Of a stretch of DNA of 64,000 nucleotides, positions 28,425 through 39,964 are shown piece after piece. The stretch is from Prescottella agglutinans. Its GTDB lineage: Bacteria > Actinomycetota > Actinomycetes > Mycobacteriales > Mycobacteriaceae. The stretch covers positions 1 to 64,000 of the forward strand of contig NZ_RKLP01000016.1 in NCBI RefSeq assembly GCF_004011865.1, in the 5' to 3' direction. Under the pieces are notes generated by a model. It was given only the letters and a program-made list of their open reading frames with translations. It was not told the DNA's origin and did no database searches. The position numbers and the translations under genes were made by a program. Within the stretch, counting starts at the first letter, position 1. Each line of letters begins with the position of its first letter.

Positions 28425-28985
28425 CTACTTGCAGTACTCGGCCTGCGCGACGCGGATGTAGATATCGGCGTTCTTCCCGGCCTGCTCCGTCGTCAGCTCC
28501 TGGCCCGCCGCACTCGCCTCGCTGCCGACGGCGGCGGTGACGAACGTGGTGATCTCCTGCTGCGAGCTGCCCTGCTCCTGCGCGGCGCAGATGTAGTCGG
28601 CCGTCGAGATGGCGATGACGCCGTCGGCGGCGGGCGTGATGCCCTCCTTCTTCAGCGCGGCCAGGTAGGCCTCGGCGCGCGGCGAGACCGGGACCTCGGT
28701 GGGGCCGGGGAACCCGCTCGGCACCGCCTGCGGCTGCTCGGCCTGCTCGTCGGACTCCTCGGCGGGGGCGGTGGGTGCCTCCGACGCCTCCGACGCCTGC
28801 GACGCACCGCTCTTTGCGGCTGCCTTGGGGGAGGTGGTGGACGCAGCGGAAGTCGTCGTCGGGCTACCCGTCGCGGAGGAGTCGTCGTCACCGCAGGCGA
28901 CGAGCAGGCCGCCGGCCACGAGGCTCAACGCGCCTACGGCCACCGTGCGAGCCAGAGCGGAACGGGTACGAGAGAAGTGCGACAT
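28425..28985 (-). CDS. DUF732-type lipoprotein, 186 aa
   Basis: A secreted lipoprotein with a signal peptide and lipobox (GGLLVACGDDD; modified Cys near residue 31), then a Ser/Thr/Ala/Glu/Pro-rich linker of about 70 residues. The C-terminal domain of about 95 residues (EAYLAALKKEGI, ADYICAAQEQGSS, QAEYCK) matches the DUF732 family, whose two cysteines probably pair. I chose ATG 28983-28985 (MSHFSRTRS). Function unknown. The gene ends 6 nt before the cutinase-like gene, so it likely shares a transcript; M. tuberculosis has no such gene at this position. Confidence 0.82.
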   Translation of the reverse strand: MSHFSRTRSALARTVAVGALSLVAGGLLVACGDDDSSATGSPTTTSAASTTSPKAAAKSGASQASEASEAPTAPAEESDEQAEQPQAVPSGFPGPTEVPVSPRAEAYLAALKKEGITPAADGVIAISTADYICAAQEQGSSQQEITTFVTAAVGSEASAAGQELTTEQAGKNADIYIRVAQAEYCK

Positions 28986-29061
28986 ATCAGTCCTCGAGTT
29001 TGCGGTGTCGTGTCGGCGCGGGCGTACCCGCACCGACTCTGGGAACAGGCTACAGATGACG

Positions 29062-29103
29062 TGCGGGCGGTGACCGGATCGTGAGATCCGGTCACCGCCC
29101 GCA
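29062..29103 (-). terminator. Hairpin terminator of the LGFP mycolyltransferase gene
   Basis: A perfect 19-bp GC-rich stem (29062-29080 with 29085-29103) and a 4-nt loop, starting 17 nt past the stop of the mycolyltransferase gene. No U-tract follows, as is common in high-GC actinobacteria. Confidence 0.75.
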
Positions 29104-29119
29104 CCAGGTCAACTCACGG

Positions 29120-31006
29120 TCAGCCGATTTCGGCCTTACCGCCCTTGACGGTGATGACGCCGTGCTGGAAGTTCTGCTGCACGCCGCCGGCGATGTCGAA
29201 CTGGTCGGAGATCGGGAAGCCGAGGCGGCCGTTCTCGTACCCCGCCGACTTCCAAGCGTCGAAGATCGGGCCGTTCTTCACGGACCACGCGCCGGAGGCC
29301 GGGCTCCAGTAGATGTTGCCGTTCTGGAAGCGGTTGAAGCGGCCGCCGTCCTTGACGACGTTCTCACTGGTCATCGGGAAGCCGAGCCAGCCGTTCTCGT
29401 AACCCAGATCGGCGTACTTCTTCATGATCAGACCCTGGACGGCGTTGGTGCCGGTCTGCGGGTTCCAGTACATCGCACCAATCTCGAAGCTCTGGACCAG
29501 CCCCTCCTTGCCCGGGGTCTTCATCTGGTCGGCGGTCGGGTAGCCCAGCGGACCACGCTCCCAGCCCTGCTTGGCCCACTCGTCCCGGATCGGTCCGCTC
29601 ACCGCATGAGCACCGGTCTGCGGCGTCCAGTAGACCGAGCCCTTCTGGAAGTGGTTGAGGCGGCCACGGCCGTCGTTGAGTGCGATCTCGTCGGTGGTCG
29701 GCATTCCGAGGACACCGGCCGGTCCGCCCGCACCCTGGTAGGCGCCGCCGATACGGCCCGCGACCGGGTGGGTGCCGTCGCCGGAGCTGAAGATCCGACC
29801 GAAGCGGTAGTCCTGCGCGGTGCCGCCCGGCACCGAGTACTGACCGGTGAGGCAGTCACCGATCCAGTTGTTGCCGTTGGCGACCGGCGCGAAGGCACCG
29901 GACGGGCTGCAGGCCGGCTTGTCGGCCTCGACACCGAGCGCGTCCGCGAGCTGCGGCCACAGCTGGTGCAGCTCGAACTCCCAGTACGGCCACGAATGCG
30001 TGCCGGAGGGGCGGTAGTTCACGGTTGCCGGGATGCCCAGCTTGCGCAGCTTGGTGGTGAACGTCTGAGACGTCAGGCGGGACAGGATCTCGAGACCCGT
30101 GCCGGCGTAGTTGGTGCTGATGCCCGGGATGGCCGACGGCTGGTCGTACGGGCCGGTGGTTCCGCTGCCGCTGGAGATGTAGAGGCTCATCCCCTTGAGC
30201 TGGTCGGCCAGCAGGTACGGGTCGTGCGCCGCCCACGCGTCGTTCGTGGGGTTGCCCCACATCGCGTCGGCGTCGTATCCGCCCGCATCCGCCATCGCGA
30301 ACGAAATCGCCTGCGGCATGCCGAGCGTCGTGGTCGTGAGGATGCCCGACAGCGAACCGGCGAACTTGAAGAAGCCCTGGTTACGCGCCGAGAGCATCAT
30401 CGCGGAGGTGCCGCCCATGGACAGGCCGACGACGCCTCGCGTCTGCGTGCTGCGCCAGTCGTTCTCGAGGATCGGCGGGAGTTCCTTGGTGAGGAACGTC
30501 TCCCACTTGTAGTTCTGCCCGTTGTTCTGGTCGAGCCAGTCGGCGTAGAAGCTGGACTGGCCGCCGATCGGCAGCACGACGTTGACGTTCTTGTCGGCGA
30601 AGAACGGCTCGACATCGGTTTCGATGGTCCAGCCGTTCTCGTCGTCCCGCGCGCGCATGCCGTCGAGCATGTAGACGACCGGGAACTTGGCGTCGGACTT
30701 GGCGTTCCAGTCCCGGGCCAGCAGCAGCTGGACCTGGATCGGGATACCCATCGACGGCGAGTTGACCCAGAGCGCGACGCGGCGGTCGCTGAGCCAGTCG
30801 ACGCGACTGACGGTTCCGGGCGCGGACTGCGCCACGGAGGGCGCCCCGTCGGGGGTGCCGAGCGACTGTGCGACCGCGGTGCCGCCCGATGTCAGGCCCG
30901 CGGCGATCGGCAGCACGAGCGCGGCTGCGGCGAAGCCGAGCGCCCGCTTGCGCCACCCACCCCCGGCTCTATCGCGGCCCTGCGGCCGCTCGAGACCTAC
31001 TCGCAT
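29120..31006 (-). CDS. Mycolyltransferase (antigen 85 family) with C-terminal LGFP repeats
   Basis: A 628-aa secreted enzyme that transfers mycolates between trehalose esters and onto arabinogalactan. It has a signal peptide (about 1-47, cleaved after TAVAQ) and an esterase domain with Ser196 (GLSMGG), an acid in the following third, and His337 (GTHSWPYW). From about residue 385 it carries four LGFP-type repeats (VLGMPTTDE, PLGYPTADQ, WLGFPMTSE, RLGFPISDQ), which are thought to bind the cell-wall glycan. This enzyme-plus-LGFP layout is like Corynebacterium PS1. Its place corresponds to Rv3803c (fbpD), which lacks the repeats. The alternative starts near the N-terminus were not resolved. Confidence 0.92.
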   Translation of the reverse strand: MRVGLERPQGRDRAGGGWRKRALGFAAAALVLPIAAGLTSGGTAVAQSLGTPDGAPSVAQSAPGTVSRVDWLSDRRVALWVNSPSMGIPIQVQLLLARDWNAKSDAKFPVVYMLDGMRARDDENGWTIETDVEPFFADKNVNVVLPIGGQSSFYADWLDQNNGQNYKWETFLTKELPPILENDWRSTQTRGVVGLSMGGTSAMMLSARNQGFFKFAGSLSGILTTTTLGMPQAISFAMADAGGYDADAMWGNPTNDAWAAHDPYLLADQLKGMSLYISSGSGTTGPYDQPSAIPGISTNYAGTGLEILSRLTSQTFTTKLRKLGIPATVNYRPSGTHSWPYWEFELHQLWPQLADALGVEADKPACSPSGAFAPVANGNNWIGDCLTGQYSVPGGTAQDYRFGRIFSSGDGTHPVAGRIGGAYQGAGGPAGVLGMPTTDEIALNDGRGRLNHFQKGSVYWTPQTGAHAVSGPIRDEWAKQGWERGPLGYPTADQMKTPGKEGLVQSFEIGAMYWNPQTGTNAVQGLIMKKYADLGYENGWLGFPMTSENVVKDGGRFNRFQNGNIYWSPASGAWSVKNGPIFDAWKSAGYENGRLGFPISDQFDIAGGVQQNFQHGVITVKGGKAEIG

Positions 31007-31160
31007 CGGGACAACTCTCCTTCGTCGTAGCGGACTCCCCGGACGGGCCTGAAGATCGCTTCCTTACTACACGGAAGGAGCTTCAGAGTGGGGTTGCCGC
31101 GCTGGTTGGATAGTGAATTGGCGAAATCTCACCGGCGGATCGGGTTCCGCCCGAACGCGA

Positions 31161-31198
31161 TATGCCGCCTCCCGCGCGACTGCGCGGGAGACGGCATA
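31161..31198 (-). terminator. Hairpin terminator of the second mycolyltransferase gene
   Basis: A 17-bp stem with one mismatch (31161-31177 with 31182-31198) and a 4-nt loop, 22 nt past the stop of the mycolyltransferase gene at 31220. Confidence 0.7.
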
Positions 31199-31219
31199 CC
31201 GGTTCAGCTCATGGTCTCG

Positions 31220-32218
31220 TCACCAGGCGTTGAGGGTGTCGAGAATCTGGCCGCGGGCCTTGAACAGTTCAGCCGACCAGTACGCCCAGGAATGGGTGCC
31301 GTTGGCGGGGAAGCTGTAGGTGGCGGGGATCTTCAGCGTCGCGAGGCGCATCTGGAACGCGCGGGTGTTGACCAGCGAGAGCGCCTCGAGAGCCATCGCG
31401 TTGGAGGTGTTGTAGTAGTCGATGGCCTTCTTCGGGTTGTCGTACTGACCGGGCAGGCCGCTGGCCGCCGAGATGTACATCGACAGGCCCTCGAGCTTCG
31501 GGGCGAAGACGAACGGGTCGTTGCGCAGCCAGGACGGGCTCCACGGCGGACCCCACATCGAGTCGACGTTGTAGCGGCCGGCGTCGAGCATCGCGACACG
31601 GATGGCCTCACGCATACCGGGCGCGGAGATGTTCAGGTAGCCGGAGAACGAAGCGGCGAACTTGAACTGGTCGCGGTGGTACGCGGCGAGCGTCAGCGCG
31701 GCCGAGCCACCCATGGACAGGCCGAGGATGCCGTTGTTGCTGCGCGAGACGCCGCGGGTCTCGAGGTAGGCCGGAAGGTCCTTCGTCAGGAAGGTCTCCC
31801 ACTTGTAGGTGATCTTCTGGCCGTTCAGGTTGCTGGGCGAGTACCAGTCCGTGTAGAAGCTCGACTGGCCACCGACCGGCATCACGAGGGTGAGGTTGTT
31901 GTCGCGGTACTGGTCGAGAGCATTGGTCTCGAAGCTCCACGCGTTGCGGTCGTCACGCGCCCGCAGTCCGTCGAGCAGGTAGAGGGCTGCATTGCCACCG
32001 CGGGCGGCCCACTGGATCTGGACCTTGATCGGGCCCATGCTCGAGTCGACGAAGACTTCTTCGTAGCCACCGGACGGCGCGCGGTGCGCGACCGGGGCGG
32101 CCGATGCGACGGCCGTGCCGGCGACGCCGGCGGCGACCGGCAGAACCAGCGCGGCGGCGGAGATCCCGAGTAGGCGCTGCTTGAGACGCTGCGACAGCCT
32201 TGGTCGAGCTAAACGCAT
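31220..32218 (-). CDS. Mycolyltransferase (antigen 85 family), single domain
   Basis: A 332-aa secreted mycolyltransferase without accessory domains. The signal peptide spans about 1-42 (cleaved near ASA). The catalytic Ser168 lies in LGLSMGGSAAL and His309 in GTHSWAYW; the YLLDGLRARDD and MPVGGQSSFYTDWYSPS blocks are typical of antigen 85 proteins. Its position next to aftB corresponds to Rv3804c (fbpA). I chose ATG 32216-32218 (MRLARP); a GTG two codons earlier is possible. A long leader region (32219-32587) separates it from aftB, so it has its own promoter. Confidence 0.93.
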   Translation of the reverse strand: MRLARPRLSQRLKQRLLGISAAALVLPVAAGVAGTAVASAAPVAHRAPSGGYEEVFVDSSMGPIKVQIQWAARGGNAALYLLDGLRARDDRNAWSFETNALDQYRDNNLTLVMPVGGQSSFYTDWYSPSNLNGQKITYKWETFLTKDLPAYLETRGVSRSNNGILGLSMGGSAALTLAAYHRDQFKFAASFSGYLNISAPGMREAIRVAMLDAGRYNVDSMWGPPWSPSWLRNDPFVFAPKLEGLSMYISAASGLPGQYDNPKKAIDYYNTSNAMALEALSLVNTRAFQMRLATLKIPATYSFPANGTHSWAYWSAELFKARGQILDTLNAW

Positions 32219-32523
32219 GAACACTGCTCTCTTTCTTCATCTCCGGCGTCCGCTGGGCGGCCCCGGGGGACTCCGTCGGTGGGCAGCCACTCGTCCGCCC
32301 GCCGCATACGGCGGCGGAGGTGCTGCTCCAGGTCACACTGCGCGACGTGGACTGTATGCGACAGATCGGACTGTGACAAACATTCCGGTCTGGTTGCCCG
32401 GAGTCCATTCCGGCCCACCCAGACATCGTTTCGCGCACGTTCCGCGTTACGGATCCGAGATGAAACGGGCGGTTCACCGCAATGGCGGCGAGAACTACCG
32501 AACGGCGTGAACTAAACCACACC
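32219..32523. other. Promoter and leader region of the mycolyltransferase gene
   Basis: About 300 bp without a convincing gene, upstream of the single-domain mycolyltransferase (minus strand). GTCACA-like hexamers occur on the minus strand near 32390, but they are not regularly spaced, so I do not call a regulator site. Confidence 0.4.
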
Positions 32524-32576
32524 GGCCGCCGATTCCGGAATGAATCACACAGATGTCATTCGAGGAATCGGCGGCC
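32524..32576 (-). terminator. Hairpin terminator of the glf-aftB operon
   Basis: A perfect 13-bp outer stem (32524-32536 with 32564-32576) encloses a second 6-bp stem (32538-32543 with 32556-32561). It lies 12 nt past the aftB stop and likely ends the five-gene operon. Confidence 0.7.
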
Positions 32577-32587
32577 AGATGCGGGAC

Positions 32588-34519
32588 TCAGCGATTACCC
32601 TGCGGTTCGGGCATCTCGAGGTCGCAGCGCTGGATCTCGTACTTCGGGACCCGATCGAATCGATAGCCGGCGTAATCCAGGGCATTCCGCAGATTCCGCT
32701 TGAAAAGTGGCCAGTCCAACTCGCCGGTGTAGGACTCCTTCAGCTCGACCGTCTCGGGGCACGTGAGCGCCACCCGAGCCTGCGCGACCCAATCCTCGTC
32801 CAGGTACCACGGCAGCCACGGATGGACCGGAACCATGCCGGTATCCGCGACCACCCAGTCCGGGTAGAGCACCTTGTCGTGCCCGATGCGACCGCCCTCG
32901 AGGCGCTCGGTGTGGGCCGCGATCGGGTACGCGAGACCCATCTGGTCCAGGACTTTCACGTCCAGTCCGACGTTCATGCTCGTCATGCCGAGATTGAGGA
33001 AGTAGACCGTGTGCCCCACGCCGCCCTCGGGGATCGGCATCGGCGGCGGGACGACGTCCCAGTTCGTGAACGACGGGGTCGGGAGCACCAGGCCGCCGTC
33101 CGGGGTGTCGGCGATGGCCTGGACCATCGCCCGCATCCGCGGGTAGTCCAGGTAGTCCTCGGCGAGGATGGGGTGCCGGTGGCCCGTGTTGAGCGAGTAG
33201 AAGGCACGCTCGTCGACGATTCCGGACTTCCCGACGGCCGCGCCGGCGGGCATTCCGACCGTGTTCGCCGCGATCAGCGCCCACCCCATCGTCGCCAACC
33301 ACGCGACCGCGGAAACCGCAAAAGCGAGTGTGGCGTTGTTTCGCCCCCATTCCGAACGCGACGGCACACGAATAGGTATGACCGAGATCGGAATGAGGAA
33401 ACAGAACAGCGCCGGGAGCAGAACGCGGCCGTGCATGAAATCGCCGCCGACGCGAATCGAATAGATCGCCAGGATCAATCCGCACCCGAGAATGAATACG
33501 ACGACCGCCGTCGGGGAATGCAGTCGACGTGAAAATCGCGCCCACACACCCCCGATCGAGTGATCCACATCACGTTCCGGAAGGTTCGCGGGGCGGGCCG
33601 GTTCGCGCCACCACGCGACGGCGACGGCGACGGCAAGCAGCAGGAGCGGCAGCCACAGCAGGTACGGCCCCACCAGATTCCACAGGTACGCGAAGCCCTG
33701 GGACCACTTGGCGCCGCCCGCGTCCTTCGAGACCGCGGTGTTCGGGTAGGGCAGGGCGTAGTAGCCCATGCGCCAGATCTGGTACGCGACCGGTGCCACG
33801 CCCGCGGCCACGACGATCCACGTCCGCAGCTTCCAGCCGATGGGCGCGAGGAAGACCAGCAGCAGCGCGAGGCCGCCGACGATCGCCATCTCGGGCCGGA
33901 CCAGCGGTCCCAGGCCGGCGACGAACGCGAACAGCAGGACCGACCGCCACGACGGCGCGGGATTCTGCGCCCACCGGACCAGCAGGAGCCACACCAGCGC
34001 CAACCAGAAGATGACCAGGCAACTCTCCAGCCCGGACGTCGCGAAGTCGCGGGCCGGGGGAACCGCGATGTAGACGATGGCACCCGCCGGGAGCAGCAGC
34101 ACCAGACCACCGCGGAAGCTGGCCCGGTACAGGCGGGCGGTCCCGATCATCGCCAGGACGACCGCGGACACCGAGAGCACGAGCGCGAGTCCGAGCACCA
34201 CGTACTCGAGCCGGGCCTGGGTGATCCACCCGAACGCGTAGACGAGGTACGTCCACAGCGTGCTGGTGTTGGCCTCCACCCGCTCGCCCGCGTTGAACAC
34301 GGGACCGTTGCCGGCGAGCAGGTTTCGGACCGTGCGGAGCACGATCAGTCCGTCGTCGGCGATCCACCGTCGCTCCCACGCACCCCACGCGAACAGGAGT
34401 GCCGTGAGCACGACGCCGCCGACGAACACCGCACGGGAGGTCCGGGCGCCCTGCGTGCGCGGCTCCACCGCGGGTTCGTCGGCTGTGCGTGTCGGCTCAG
34501 ACGAGGTAGACAGCGACAC
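32588..34519 (-). CDS. aftB: Terminal beta-(1->2)-arabinofuranosyltransferase AftB
   Basis: A 643-aa GT-C membrane enzyme that adds the terminal beta-arabinofuranose units of arabinan, the sites for mycolylation, using decaprenylphosphoryl-arabinose. About ten membrane segments follow a Pro/Thr-rich cytoplasmic start. The GT-C acidic pair Asp55-Asp56 lies in RRWIADDGLIVLRT, then a GERVEANTSTLWTYL segment. A soluble C-terminal domain occupies about residues 420-643. The start overlaps the end of ubiA by 23 nt, and the order aftB-ubiA-PAP2-glfT2-glf matches Rv3805c-Rv3809c. It is the last gene of that operon. Confidence 0.94.
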   Translation of the reverse strand: MSLSTSSEPTRTADEPAVEPRTQGARTSRAVFVGGVVLTALLFAWGAWERRWIADDGLIVLRTVRNLLAGNGPVFNAGERVEANTSTLWTYLVYAFGWITQARLEYVVLGLALVLSVSAVVLAMIGTARLYRASFRGGLVLLLPAGAIVYIAVPPARDFATSGLESCLVIFWLALVWLLLVRWAQNPAPSWRSVLLFAFVAGLGPLVRPEMAIVGGLALLLVFLAPIGWKLRTWIVVAAGVAPVAYQIWRMGYYALPYPNTAVSKDAGGAKWSQGFAYLWNLVGPYLLWLPLLLLAVAVAVAWWREPARPANLPERDVDHSIGGVWARFSRRLHSPTAVVVFILGCGLILAIYSIRVGGDFMHGRVLLPALFCFLIPISVIPIRVPSRSEWGRNNATLAFAVSAVAWLATMGWALIAANTVGMPAGAAVGKSGIVDERAFYSLNTGHRHPILAEDYLDYPRMRAMVQAIADTPDGGLVLPTPSFTNWDVVPPPMPIPEGGVGHTVYFLNLGMTSMNVGLDVKVLDQMGLAYPIAAHTERLEGGRIGHDKVLYPDWVVADTGMVPVHPWLPWYLDEDWVAQARVALTCPETVELKESYTGELDWPLFKRNLRNALDYAGYRFDRVPKYEIQRCDLEMPEPQGNR

Positions 34520-35402
34520 CTACTACTCCGATCCAGGCAATCGCGAGGAACTGGAGCACCCGGTCGCCCAGTGCAATCTCTTCCGGCTCCCCCGCCTCGC
34601 CCCCATCGACGTCAACGGCGTAACGCAGGATCGCGATCGTGAACGGCACCATCGAGATCGCGAACCAGTTGCTGTCGTGGGCACGATCCTGCTCGAACGC
34701 CCACAGTCCGTAGCAGATCACGACGGCGGTGGCCGACAGCGTCCACACGAACCGCAGGTAGGTGCCGGTGTAGTACTCGAGGGACTTGCGGATCTTCGCC
34801 CCGGTGCGTTCGGCCAACTGCAGCTCGGCGTATCGCTTGCCGGCCGCCATGAACAGCGAGCCGAACGCCATGATCAGCAGGAACCACTGCGACAGCGGGA
34901 TTTCCGCGGCGACGCCACCGGCGATCGCGCGGATCAGGAAGCCGGACGAGACGATGCAGATGTCGAGCACGGCCTGGTGCTTGAGGCCGAAGCAGTACGC
35001 CAGCTGGATCGCGATGTACACGGCCATGACGACAGCGAGCTGCCAGTTCGCGGCGAACGACAGCAGGATCGAGCCGGCGAGCAGGACGACCGCCATGCCG
35101 TACGCGATGTTGACCGGCAGCACGCCGGCCGCGATGGGCCGGAAGCGCTTGGTCGGGTGCGCGCGGTCGGCCTCGACGTCCATCGCGTCGTTGACGAGGT
35201 AGATGCCCGACGCCGCCATACAGAACACGACGAACGCGAGCGCAACCGGCAGCAGGACGTCGAGTTCGGTGACGGACCCGGCCGCGAGCGGTGCCGCGAG
35301 CACGAGCACGTTCTTGACCCACTGGCGCGGGCGGACGGCCTTGACGATTCCGCCGGCCAGGGTCTTCGGGGGCCCGGTGACGACCGCCGGCTCCTCGCTC
35401 AT
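34497..35402 (-). CDS. ubiA: Decaprenyl-phosphate phosphoribosyltransferase UbiA (Rv3806c type)
   Basis: A 301-aa UbiA-superfamily membrane enzyme that moves 5-phosphoribose from PRPP to decaprenyl phosphate, the first step to the arabinose donor used by the Emb and Aft enzymes. The first Asp-rich motif is NDAMDVEAD (71-79), followed by RAHPTKRFRPIAAG. There are about nine membrane helices. The start (35402) overlaps the end of the PAP2 gene by 4 nt, and the stop lies inside aftB. The product is the substrate of the phosphatase encoded just upstream, so consecutive pathway steps are adjacent. Confidence 0.95.
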   Translation of the reverse strand: MSEEPAVVTGPPKTLAGGIVKAVRPRQWVKNVLVLAAPLAAGSVTELDVLLPVALAFVVFCMAASGIYLVNDAMDVEADRAHPTKRFRPIAAGVLPVNIAYGMAVVLLAGSILLSFAANWQLAVVMAVYIAIQLAYCFGLKHQAVLDICIVSSGFLIRAIAGGVAAEIPLSQWFLLIMAFGSLFMAAGKRYAELQLAERTGAKIRKSLEYYTGTYLRFVWTLSATAVVICYGLWAFEQDRAHDSNWFAISMVPFTIAILRYAVDVDGGEAGEPEEIALGDRVLQFLAIAWIGVVGVAVYLV

Positions 35403-35897
35403 TTCACTCCAAACTTCTGCTCGGCCCGCAGCACGGCAGCCGCGGACACGGCGCCGAGTGCCGACCCGGCCAGGACGTCGGTCGGGTAGTGCACGCCCAG
35501 GACGAGGCGCGAAAGCAGCATCGGCGGGACCAGTACCGCAGGCAAGGGTAGCCCGGTGAGTCGGCCGAGTAGCACCGCCGCCGCGGTGGTGGACGTGGCG
35601 TGCGACGACGGGAAGCTCAGCTTGCTCGGCGTCGACACGTTGACCTGGACGGACGGGTCGTTCGGGCGGGGACGGCGGACGACGCGCTTGATGACGATCG
35701 ATGCCGCGTGCGCGCCGACGGCGCCGACCGCGACACCAGCCCAGCGGCGGCGGCGCGGCTTGTCCAGCGCGGCACCGACACCGGCGACAGCAACCCAGCC
35801 CAGGGCGTGCTCACCGAAGTGCGACAGGCCGCGGGCCGCCTTGACGACCGCCGGCTTGGCGCCGATCGCGCCCTGGACGGTCTGCAGGATCCGGACC

Positions 35898-35914
<17 letters not shown>
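35399..35914 (-). CDS. PAP2-family phosphatase (Rv3807c type)
   Basis: A 171-aa membrane phosphatase proposed to remove the 5-phosphate from decaprenylphosphoryl-5-phosphoribose in arabinose donor synthesis. The three phosphatase motifs are present: KRVVRRPRP (76-84), PSSH (102-105) and SRLVLGVHYPTDV (135-147). There are about four membrane segments. It overlaps glfT2 (17 nt) on one side and ubiA (4 nt) on the other. The assignment to the phosphoribose step rests on synteny with Rv3807c. Confidence 0.9.
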
Positions 35915-39016
<3,102 letters not shown>

Positions 39017-39058
39017 TCAAGCACCTGATACGCGCGCGCCCGCCTCCGCCCGCGCCTG

Positions 39059-39820
39059 CTACAGCCGGTCCGCGGCGTACGCCAGCATGGCGTCGCGCAC
39101 GAAGGCCGCGGTGCCGGCACCGTGCCGGTCGTAGTTCTCCGCGAACCGCGGATCGGCCACATACATCTCCCCCAGGCCGGCGAACGCGTCGGCGCCGGGG
39201 CCACGGCCCTGCCAGCCCGCGGCCACCCACTCGTAGTGGCGTCGGGTGATCTCCTGCACCTCGGGCCCGTCCGGGGCGAGGCCCGCGGCGTGGGCGCGGC
39301 CGTAGTCGGCGGCGATGTCGAGTTGGCGCTGCCGGAAGCCGGACTTGTCGTCGTCGGACAGCGACCGCCACCACGTGTCGCTGCTCCGATACGCCTGCTC
39401 TCCCCACCGCTCGATCACCTCGTCCTTGTAACGGGTGTGATCGAATCCGTCGAACATCTCTTCGGCCATCAGTGGCTCACCTCTCCTCGTCTTCTTCAGG
39501 GTCGTGCGCACCGACGCGATCTGACGCCCCAATCGGGCCTGCTCCTGCTCGAGCAGTTCGAGGTGGGTGTCCAGCGCGGTTGCGGCATCGGTCTCGCCGG
39601 CGAGGACGTCGCCGATCGCGGCGAGCCCGAGCCCCAGTTCGCGCAGCAGCAGGATTCGCTGCAGCCGCACCAGGGCCGACTGGTCGTAGTACCGGTACCC
39701 GTTGGCGCCGATGCGGCTGGGCGCGAGCAAGCCGAGGCTGCCGTAGTGCCGCAGCGTCCGGCTGGTCGTGCCGGTGATCCGCGCCAACTGCTGGATCGAC
39801 CATTCACCGGTCCGGTTCAC
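39059..39820 (-). CDS. MerR-family regulator with TipAS-like ligand domain
   Basis: A 253-aa transcription activator. The N-terminal MerR winged helix (SIQQLARITGTTSRTLRHYGSLGLLAPSRIGANGYRYYD) is followed by a dimerisation helix (about 80-115) and then a TipAS domain (about 125-253; DEVIERWGEQAYRSSDTWW, GEMYVADPRFAENYDRHGAGTAAFVRDAM). TipAS domains bind thiopeptides and other multidrug ligands; the ligand here is unknown. The start is GTG 39818-39820 with GAGGGGG upstream. A palindrome 45-59 nt upstream is the likely operator. No resistance gene is adjacent. Confidence 0.9.
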   Translation of the reverse strand: MNRTGEWSIQQLARITGTTSRTLRHYGSLGLLAPSRIGANGYRYYDQSALVRLQRILLLRELGLGLAAIGDVLAGETDAATALDTHLELLEQEQARLGRQIASVRTTLKKTRRGEPLMAEEMFDGFDHTRYKDEVIERWGEQAYRSSDTWWRSLSDDDKSGFRQRQLDIAADYGRAHAAGLAPDGPEVQEITRRHYEWVAAGWQGRGPGADAFAGLGEMYVADPRFAENYDRHGAGTAAFVRDAMLAYAADRL

Positions 39821-39864
39821 GGTGTCCCCCTCTCGAACGTTGTCGGTACACCCCAGCCTGCAGA

Positions 39865-39879
39865 TTGACGCAGCGTCAA
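39865..39879. promoter_or_regulatory. Palindrome, likely operator of the TipA-like MerR gene
   Basis: TTGACGCAGCGTCAA is a 7-bp perfect inverted repeat around one base, 45-59 nt upstream of the MerR start. MerR proteins bind palindromes within their own promoters, so it is a good autoregulation candidate. Confidence 0.5.
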
Positions 39880-39911
39880 GGTCAAGCCCGCTGCGACGGG
39901 AAGACGAAAAC

Positions 39912-39944
39912 CGGGCAGGACCCCGCGCTGCGGAGTCCTGCCCG
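39912..39944 (-). terminator. Hairpin terminator of the SpoIID/LytB gene
   Basis: A 15-bp stem with one mismatch (39912-39926 with 39930-39944) and a 3-nt loop, 21 nt past the stop of the SpoIID/LytB gene. Confidence 0.7.
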
Positions 39945-39964
39945 ATCGGTAATGCCCGGTGGAT

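Noticed and set aside
32341-32395. GTCACA-like hexamers before the mycolyltransferase gene as MtrA sites
   Set aside because: The hexamers are not in 9-bp register, unlike the array at 41853, so the evidence is too weak.
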